Origin: Orobanche coerulescens
Taxonomy: Eukaryota; Streptophyta; Magnoliopsida; Lamiales; Orobanchaceae
Direction of reading: 5' to 3'
Length of the DNA stretch: 64,000 bases
Assembly (NCBI GenBank): GCA_033398695.1
Contig: CM065803.1
Location: forward strand, 44,569,501-44,633,500
The notes under the pieces were generated by a model. That model saw nothing but the letters and a program-made list of their open reading frames with translations, did no database searches and had not been told where the DNA came from. A program made the position numbers and the translations under genes. Shown in pieces: positions 56,172 to 64,000 of the stretch; position 1 is the first letter of the stretch; each line of letters opens with the position of its first letter.

Positions 56172-57909
56172 GTGGTATCGGAGCGTAGGTCTTGCGATCG
56201 TATATACGATATTGGCATTTGGAATGCTCGATTAGATGGTGAATGATTTGGAATCATTTTAGTCATAATCGTAGTACATGTTTTACGTTCCTTGTAGTTA
56301 TATTTTTCCGTAAGTTTATGTCTAAATATAAATCTTAAATTTCTGGGAAATATGATTTATATTGAAGATATGAAAGTCGGAAAATATTGATATTGGATAT
56401 CCGGTCGAAAATCTAGCCCTGAATCGTCGTCGGACGATTTTTTGGACAAAAAGGGTTATCTGGCCGAGAGTGACTCGACCGTGTCTGCGTGACTCGGTCG
56501 TGTCGGCATGTGGCCATGTCACTTCAGGTAGACTCGGCCGTGTCTGGGTGACTCGGTCGTGTCTGGCGATCTGGCCAAGTCATCGCGCCGGGCGGACCGG
56601 CCGTGTCTGGGTGACTCGGTCGTGTCTGGCGGCATATTCGGCGTGACTTCGGCTATGCCGAGCTTTGGCCAGGTGCCGAAGTGACTTCGGTCATCTTTGG
56701 CGATTTTCACCCATTTCGATTTTTTCGTGTATTCTTGAAAATTAATCTCCCACATGTTTAATTGGATTTAATATGATTAAAATGATTTATAGTATTTCAT
56801 TTTATAAGGGAAATTTGATTAATTGGAATATTTATGGTCGACCAAATTATTTTGAACGTTATCATATTACCGATTGTGTGAATCGATTGGATCGGTTCGT
56901 ATTGTTGATTATATCAATGTACCTCTATGCTTTTCATTTATATAGTATTTATTGGATGAATGCTTTTGAATGGGGATGTGGTTCGTGGACTTAGTTTTGA
57001 ATCGTTCGTTTTATTCAATTGGGTTGTAAAGGCCGTTTTGAGCCTATTTATTTTACTAGAAATGTTTGTATCTAGGATGCAATTTTCGATGTAAAATTTA
57101 TATGTAATGACGAAGACCGGAGGAAGATCCGTTTCGAGAAGACGAAGATTCAAGACGAAAACTTGTTATTAGATTACGAAGTTTTTGTTTTCTAGGAACG
57201 GTCCATGAACCACATGTTGGTAGCAACTAGGTTGTGAATGGTTGTTTCATATTGTATGAATGCCACAAACGCGCTTAACTGATTAATGTGCAAAGTGTAA
57301 CATTAATCGCGAAAATTCTCCAACGACAAATTATTAAGTTAATAAGGTTTCAAGGTTTTCCTTCCCTCCATCGAGCTTTCGGGAAATTGAAATCCAAACC
57401 GGATGTGTTATGCTTCCGAGTTATCGGGGTAGTCGTTCGGGGAGGAAGGATAAATTACCGGGAGCGCATTGGATGCCTTCGGTTGGAGCAAATTTTATCC
57501 CTAGAAACCTGATAGGTTGCCGGATAAGATTCAATTGTGGCGATTTGCGTCGATGGTATAAACGTAACTTGTTCACGAACCATAGAAACCGTATAGGTTG
57601 AGGGGAGTGAACAAGGGGAAAAAGAAGATCGAATCATCCATTAGATGGGTTGGTGTTGGACACCACTTTATGAAAATTAATAGACTAGAAACCTGTTCGG
57701 TTGCCCTCTATTAAGATTTATAAAGAACTCAATCACCACTATGAAGTAGAGCGACGATACTTCCGGATTTCACATGGGAGTGTGTTATTCCGATAAAAAT
57801 AGTGGGAGCTGAGTAACAAGAATAGAAAAGACCTTAATTCTATACTCAGATCATAATATAACGAGTCACTAATTAATTTGTCGTACTTAATGCAGACATA
57901 ACTCTCAAT
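56172..57909 (+). other. Right dimer unit I: primer site and 5' leader with GC-rich array
   Basis: Primer site at 56173-56184, then the leader as in units 1 and 2, with the GACTCGGTCGTGTC-type array at about 56458-56705 (the reverse strand of the motif in the left dimer). No supported reading frame. Confidence 0.78.
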
Positions 57910-58819
57910 ATGACAATGAATCCACTCGCAATTCTACTCGAAAAGAACACCTTAATGCGACCTAACTTTGTGGATTGGATCCGCAATCTGATGATTGTCC
58001 TCAGTATAGAGGCACTGGGATACGTCTTGGAGAACGACATTCCGGCGCCTCCTGTGCGGGCCCGAGCCAATCAGGAAGAGATTGAAAACCACGAAAAGTG
58101 GGTTAAGGATGACGTCAAAGTTCGTGCTTATATGATGGCTTCCATGTCTAATGAGCTTCAGAGAGCTCATGAGAAAATGACACGCTGGCGATTTTATCTC
58201 ACTTAACCGAGCTTTATGGTGAGCACAGCAGAACTGCTAGATATGAGATATCCAAGCAACTGTTCGGTGCAAGGATGAAGGAAGGTGAGAAGGTTGGGGA
58301 ACACGTCCTCAAAATGATATCCATGATCGAGAGATTGGAGGCTCTTGATTTTAAAATGGATACTTCTCTCCAAACCGACCTTATCCTACAGTCTCTCCCT
58401 GATTCCTTCTCACAGTTTGTTATGAACTTCAACTGCAATGAGATTGCATGCAATTTAGCTGGGCTAATGAAAAAACTTGTGACCGCTCAGTAACAGATGA
58501 AGACTCCGCGGATGAAGGAGTCTGTTCTGTGATTTCTTCTGGACCTTGGAGGTCTAAGAACAAGAAGAAAAAGACCAAGAAGCAAACTGGACCACAAGTT
58601 AAGGACCTTAAGGGTAAGGGCAAGGCCCCAATGGTTCCAAAGAACAAGAAGAAGAAGGATGCTTGTCTCAAGTGCGGTGGTGGGCCCTTTGGGCTAGAGA
58701 TTGTCCGATTCTTCATGGCACTTAGTCTGAGAACTTTTAGTTTTGGAAACAAATTGTTCTCTTGTATTTTCTACTTCTTGGATTTTGGATTAGTGCTAGT
58801 TCTCATATTTGTACCGTGA
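57910..58819 (+). pseudogene. Right dimer unit I: gag
   Basis: Start ATG at 57910. The gag domain has the unit-1 marker VLENDIPAPPVRARANQ. A frameshift lies near 58185 (after AHEKMT), with the correct frame resuming by 58275. The two-base expansion after KKLVTA, shared with unit 1, shifts the frame again near 58490, and the zinc knuckle (CLKCGG..) is damaged. Confidence 0.84.
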
Positions 58820-58825
58820 ATCGGG

Positions 58826-60067
58826 ATGCGGAACAAAGTAGGAAGCTTGGGTGGAGAAGTTATGATCACAGTCGGAAGCGGGCATAGTGTCGAGGCGACC
58901 GACATAGGATCACTTCTTTTGGGTTTAGAATCCGGCTTTGTTTTGACTTTAGAAGATATACTTGTTTTGCCCAAGGGGCACAAAAACATTGTATCCATTC
59001 CGGTCATGGACCGAAAAGGTTTTTCATTTTTCATTGGTGATGGTTCCTGCAAAATTTATTTTAGAAATAAACTAGTGGGTACTGCTACATTGTTGAATGG
59101 ATTGTATCATCTAAATCTCAGCAACAAAGTAGTTGTGAATACTATGACTAGAAAACGTGGTAGGGATGAAACCAATCGAGTTTTGAAATGGCATCTTAGA
59201 CTTGGTCATGTTGGTCAGACCAAGGTTTACAAGATGGAAAAAGATGGACTTATGGGTCCATTGGGATCAGATCCCTTTCCTACTTGTGAATCTTGCCTTA
59301 AAGGCAAAATGACTAAGTCCCCCTTCACAGGGACTTTTGAAAGAGCCGCTGATAAAATGGGATTAATCCATACTAACGTTTGTGGTGCTTTGGAAGCAGC
59401 ACGTGACGGATATCAATATTTCATTACGTTTACAGATGACCATACTAGGTCTGGTTATGTATACTTAATGAAACATAAATCCGAGGCCTTTGAGAAATTC
59501 CAGGAATTCAAGGCCCTTGTCGAGAAACAAACTGGAAATCATATCAAAGCACTTCGGTCGGACCGAGGTGGCGAGTATATGAGTACGGAGTTTGACGAGT
59601 TCCTTAAGGAACATGGAATAGTTTCACAACTAACACCTCCAGGTACCCCTCAGTTAAATGGTGTGTTAGAAAGAAGTAACCGGACCTTGTTAAACATGGT
59701 CCGTTCCATGCTGGGCTATACTGACTTACCAATTTACCTGTGGGGGTATGCACTCCTGACTGCCGCTTATATCTTAAACAGATGTCCTTCCAAATCCGTT
59801 CCTAAAACTCCACATGAGATGTGGGAGGGAAGGAAACCAAGTCTTAATCATATTAGGATTTGGGGATGTCCCACCTATGTCAAGAAGACTAAGGTGGAAA
59901 AGTTGGAAGCTAGGTCTGCGAAGGGACGTTTCATTGGATTCCCGTCTGGGACGATGGGATATCTATTCTACATGCTGAAGATCGAAGGATCATTGTTGCT
60001 TTACAAGCACACTTCCTGGAAGATGAGTTCATTCAGGAAGTCGGAGCAGGTAGAAGTATTTCTTTAG
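58826..60067 (+). pseudogene. Right dimer unit I: protease part and integrase
   Basis: 413 open codons from EVMITVGSGHSVEAT through the integrase core, frame-shifted near 59975 (after FYM) so that the last 30 codons are wrong. The first catalytic Asp is Asn (LIHTNVCG, codon 59375-59377), as in unit 1. The other two are in LRSDRGGEY and NGVLERSNR. ERAADK, EHGIVSQ and GVLER also point to unit 1. The Pro-rich tail is read in the next frame from about 60077. Confidence 0.86.
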
Positions 60068-60416
60068 AAGAATATAATGAAACTCCTCAGGAGACACCTG
60101 TGCAAGAAACTGGAACCAAACCTTCTGAAACACAAGTACAACCACCTCGTAGGTCAAGTAGGGTGTCTCCATTACCTGAGAGGTATAGTTTTATGCACTT
60201 GGAGGAACTGGGTTTCCTCGAGGTTCCAAGTGATAAACAAGAGATCGACCCACGACCAATGACCTAGCAATGGTGGATGTAGACTCCATGAAATAGACTG
60301 TAGCAGTCTTCATGTAGTTGGGACATTCGTTTTGACAAGGCAGTCAAAGATTTTGACTTCGTACAAAATGAAGAGGAATATTGTGTATACAAGAGGGTTA
60401 GTGGGAGCTAGATCGC
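60068..60416 (+). pseudogene. Right dimer unit I: start of the deleted RT, cut by element G
   Basis: The shared RT deletion join is at about 60277-60302. Sequence equivalent to the FVQNEEE..CVYK region follows and stops at GGGAGCTAGATCGC (60416), after which the LTR of G starts. The rest of I, if it exists, lies beyond G and the window. Confidence 0.84.
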
Positions 60417-62377
60417 TGTTGGGATTCGGTGCCTAAAACGAAGGCCCAGCGGAAGCGGTAAAACGAAAATTAATTCGATCCGAATCCCTACGAGGATCGA
60501 TCGAGCTACGCATATACGAATATCAAAAACGAAATACAAGAGATACGAGAAACATACCCTCGTAGTCCGTTGATTAAATGGATAACCTTCTCTTGAGCTA
60601 TTCCCCAAGCTCTTGAACGATCCAACGCCGAAAACACCGCGTCTCTACTTGCCACGCGCCGGAAAAACAACCGGAACGACGATCACCTTGCTATCCTCCA
60701 AGGATACGGCTAGAGCTAAGTGATGAAGCTATATATGTAAAGATTACTACACTCTAAGTGTTTTAATCTTACTCTCTCTATATGATTTTCTCTCAATTTT
60801 TCTCCAAGAAAAATGAAGAAGAAATGAATGAAGAAGAACACCAAAAATTTTCTCTTCCCTCTCACTAATTTGATGCTGCCGTGAGCTGCCAAAAGAGAAT
60901 GGAAATGAGGCTTTATTTGGTCTTCAAATCATTCACAAGATAAAGTCACCCACCATATCTCCTTTTCCCTTAATATAAGAGATATGAAATCTCAAATGTC
61001 AAAAGTCTTCCAACAAGAAAACAAGACTATGATCAAGGTAGGAAATTAAGGTGGGGCCGGCCTCTAGAAGAAATCGGACGAGTTCGGTTCGTTTCAGACT
61101 CCCGAGAGTCCAAACAGATAAACTCCGATTCCGTTCCGATGTATTTATATCGATTAATTAATCCAATCAATTAATCATATCAAATACATGATAACATAAT
61201 TAATTTCTCCAAGAAATAATTATATTCACGAATTAAATTAATCACCCAGTAATTTATTTAATCCATTAAGCCGTAAATCAATTTATCCAATAAATCGATT
61301 TAGACATCCAATGTCCCAAATTAGATATCTAATATCTAATATTCATAATGAGAGATTAAGCTCGATTCATTCCGTCGTAAATCCTAATGCGCGACTCGGT
61401 AGGTCCGTCTCAGTCAGCAATGGGAGGAACCAAAGAGTAGTAGCACCACCTAGCCAGCCTGGTGGCCTACACTGTACCCTGACTGAGAACGAATGATTGG
61501 GATCATTCAAGAACCATTCTGTCGTGAATACCAGTATACGTATAAACCCTTCTTTCAAATGTCCCGATCAAGTTATAGGGTCACGGTCAGTCAAACCCTA
61601 TTTGTACTTGACGCTATGCATGCGTTAATGCAAATCGAGATCATAGAGCTGTCGTGTATCTAATACAACTAGCTCCAATGCTTTGGCCAAAGACTTATGA
61701 TCTCATCTGCCAATAACCGCATAGGACATATAACCCGCTCACTAACGAGAGAAAGAATTCTATCTTGGTATTCAGTAGGACCTGCTACTTGCCCATCAAG
61801 ATGCACGTCGAGGTTGACCCCCGCCTTCCGGTTTATAGGGTCAAACTACTCTAATGAAAATCTTGACGTCACAAGCACATCCCTACTAAATCCTCAAGTC
61901 GAAGGTTCACGAATACCTATCACAACCTTTTGATTCCGTCATTGACTGTCCCGGAGTGAAATCCGTGTGACGAATCGAGGGTGAGTCGGTTCGAGTATAC
62001 TAATCTAATTTAGCATACCTATAACGTGCGCTCCCACTAACCATTAGCGTTCGACAGGCACTCTCCATGTCAAAGAACACGTCATACAAGTCTTCACATA
62101 AACTTAACGCCCAGTCAAGTTTCATTGACTTGCGAACGATTAAGTATTTGAGCTATAAACCTTTCCAGTGCCGACCCCCTTATCTAATAAGGAGTGGAAC
62201 GTTTTGCTCTCAAATACACGGACTAGTTTCTATATGTTTATTTACGAGTTAGGAATGTCAGTAACTACCAGTAAATAAAGAAACATTCATTTGCCTTACA
62301 TAAATGATTTACATAATTACAAGTGCAATGCCCTCACTCAATATCCTCCGAGTGGCATTCGAGGGCATACTCTAACA
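60417..62377 (-). repeat. 3' LTR of copia element G
   Basis: 1961 bp, TGTTGGGATTCGG to ATACTCTAACA, collinear with the dimer LTRs but with many differences (for example 60730-61075, which is largely unlike them). It is a separate, related lineage. Left flank ATCGC; the right target copy would be outside the window. Confidence 0.9.
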
Positions 62378-62392
62378 ATCTCCCACTTGCAC

Positions 62393-62967
62393 TCAATGCC
62401 ACACACTATGGTATCTAATACCCATGTTCTCCAGATGACGCTCCAAGCTAGTGCGAGAAAGTGGCTTAGTCGGTGGATCGGCGACGTTGTCGGCCGAGTC
62501 AACTCTGTGCGGCACAATGTATCCCTTGCGAACAAATTCTCTTACGAGATGATACTTCCTCTCAATATGTTTGGTCTTTGTTGTGAAACCTCGGCTCCTT
62601 GGCACATGCTACTGACTCCGTCGTTGTCGCAGTACAGTGGAACAGGCAGCTCAGCACATGGTATCATTTGAAGTTCTCCTAGAAACTTCTTAGTCCAGAA
62701 CCCTTCCTTGGAAGCCTCCGAGGCTGCTTGATACTCAGCCTGACAGGTGGAATCAGCACTCGCGCTTTGCTTGGCACTACGCCAAGATACTGCTCCTCCA
62801 TTAAGAGTAAATATGTAGCCAGAAGTGGACATCGAGTCGTCCTTCAGTCCTTGGAAGTCCGAATCAGTGAATCCCACCACATCCAAATCTCCACCGCCAT
62901 ACATAAGAACCATATCTCTCGTTCTTCTCAAGTACTTGAGAACGTTCTTTCTGACAGTCAATGTTCC
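62393..62967 (-). pseudogene. Element G RNase H
   Basis: It is in frame with the RT part but separated from it by a TAG (62968-62970). It has VVGFTDSDFQGLKDD, TSGYIFTLNGGAVSW, SADSTCQAEYQAASEASKE and ELPVPLYCDNDG. A frameshift near 62605 follows, and the end (HIERKYHLVREFV, DNVADPPTKPL, GIRYHSVWH) is read in another frame to the stop at 62393. The purine tract (minus AGTGGGAGAT) adjoins the LTR. Confidence 0.87.
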
Positions 62968-64000
62968 CTACAGGTTTGCACGAAACCTACTCACCACGCT
63001 TACAGCATGCGCGATGTCAGGTCTTGTACACAACATAGCATACATAAGGCTACCCACGGCCGAAGCATATGGTATATTACTCATTTCCTTGCGTTGTTCC
63101 TCACTTTGAGGACACATCTTCAAGGTGAGTTTTATTCCATGCTGCATCGGTAGGAACCCTCTTTTAGAATCATCCATCTTAAATCGCTTTAAGATCTTAT
63201 CTATATAGAGGGATTGGGAAAGGCCTATTGTTCTCTTCGCTCTATCCCGGTAGAGCCGAATACCAAGAATATAGGTTGCTTCTCCCAAGTCTTTCATGGA
63301 GAAATTACTCAAAGCCAAGCTTTCACGGGCGAGCATTCCCACATCATTTCCTATTAGTAGAATGTCATCTACATATAGTACTAAGAATGCGATCTTTCTC
63401 CCACTAACCTTCTTGTATACACAAGGTTCTTCTTCATTTTGCACGAAGTCAAACTCTTTGACCACCTCGTCAAAACGAAGGTTCCAACTACGCGACGCTT
63501 GCTTCAGTCTATAAATGGAACGCTGAAGCTTGCACACTTTCTGAATATCGACTTCGGACACAAAGCCTTTAGGCTGCTCCATATAGATTTCCTCCTCGAG
63601 GAATCCATTAAGGAAAGCCGTCTTTACGTCCATTTGCCATATCTCATAATCGTGGTAGGCAGCTATAGCAAGCATCATGCGAATAGACTTGATCATAGCT
63701 ACGGGAGAGAAGGTATCGTGGTAATCAATCCCTTCCTTTTGGGTATAACCCTTTGCCACAAGCCTGGCCTTATAGGCGTCAACCTTGCCATCAACATCAG
63801 TCTTTCTCTTGTAGATCCACTTATTCCCAATGGGCACTATGCCCTTGGGGCGGTCTACTAGAGTCCAGACCTGATTTACATGCATCGAGTCTATCTCAGC
63901 TTCCATAGCTTCACGCCATTTCGCGGAGTCTACATCCACCATCGCTTGGTCATAGGTCGTCGGGTCGGTCTCTTGGCTATCACTTGGAACCTCATGGAGA
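62968..64000 (-). CDS. Element G reverse transcriptase (partial, continues past the window)
   Basis: Open from the window edge to 62968. The RT is complete from SAKWREAMEAEIDS through WIYKRKTDVDG, the QMDVKTAFLNGFLEEEIYM box with the first catalytic Asp, IYRLKQASRSWNLRFDE and the YVDDILLIGND box, to SNIPYASAVGSLMYAM..TRPDIAHAV. The part at 63511-63917 is exactly what all four dimer units lack. A TAG (62968-62970) separates RT from RNase H, so this copy is not intact, but it represents the autonomous relative. Gag and integrase would lie beyond 64000. Confidence 0.88.
   Translation of the reverse strand, partial: LHEVPSDSQETDPTTYDQAMVDVDSAKWREAMEAEIDSMHVNQVWTLVDRPKGIVPIGNKWIYKRKTDVDGKVDAYKARLVAKGYTQKEGIDYHDTFSPVAMIKSIRMMLAIAAYHDYEIWQMDVKTAFLNGFLEEEIYMEQPKGFVSEVDIQKVCKLQRSIYRLKQASRSWNLRFDEVVKEFDFVQNEEEPCVYKKVSGRKIAFLVLYVDDILLIGNDVGMLARESLALSNFSMKDLGEATYILGIRLYRDRAKRTIGLSQSLYIDKILKRFKMDDSKRGFLPMQHGIKLTLKMCPQSEEQRKEMSNIPYASAVGSLMYAMLCTRPDIAHAVSVVSRFRANL

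Noticed and set aside
1..64000. Host protein-coding genes, tRNA or rRNA genes, or viral (caulimovirus-type) insertions
   Set aside because: Every recognisable protein stretch is an LTR-retrotransposon product; I saw no movement protein, coat protein or tRNA cloverleaf on either strand.

Overview
The window is flowering-plant nuclear DNA, probably from heterochromatin. It consists almost entirely of nested LTR retrotransposons plus a few hAT-like DNA transposon fragments. I found no host gene, rRNA or tRNA gene and no CRISPR array. Plant origin is indicated by Ty3/gypsy elements of chromovirus (Tekay/Del-like) and Tat type, by Ty1/copia elements with a TGGTATCGGAGC initiator-Met primer site, and by the nesting itself. 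The species cannot be read from the sequence.

Layout. (1) 1-31549 is the 3' end of a chromovirus-like gypsy element, 'B'. Its long LTR (starting at 1699, ending at 31549) is split by two insertions. The first is a complete Tat-lineage element, 'A' (2123-12799, minus strand, target duplication GCGAG). It has gag-pol on the minus strand and, on the plus strand, an intron-containing gene with its own TATA box. The second is a head-to-tail copia dimer (14758-31122, minus strand): LTR-internal-LTR-internal-LTR. (2) 31550-38844 holds hAT-like remnants, a solo LTR (target duplication TATTT), a decayed copia LTR and an old copia pol on the plus strand. That pol is interrupted by a 672-bp non-autonomous hAT element (target duplication TGTCTCCC). 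(3) 38845-51395 is a nest. Gypsy 'F' has an LTR and gag but no pol. Copia 'D' is inserted in F's gag. Gag-only copia 'C' (target duplication ATGGT) is inserted in D's RNase H region. The LTR and pol end of gypsy 'E' abut D. (4) 51396-60416 carries a second, plus-strand copy of the copia dimer, cut at both ends. (5) 60417-64000 is the 3' half of copia 'G' (minus strand), which still has the reverse-transcriptase segment that all four units of the two dimers lack.

How they fit together. The dimer units share a deletion of about 407 bp in reverse transcriptase, so they could only have moved with enzymes supplied by a relative such as G. Unit-specific differences show that the plus-strand array derives from the same dimer as the minus-strand one. 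In LTRs of several otherwise unrelated families, a family-specific array of short, often palindromic repeats lies just upstream of the TATA box. This recurrent architecture, the antisense spliced gene inside A, and the twice-present defective dimer are the three observations most worth following.

All boundaries and differences were read by eye. Lineage names rest on recognised motifs, not on a database search.
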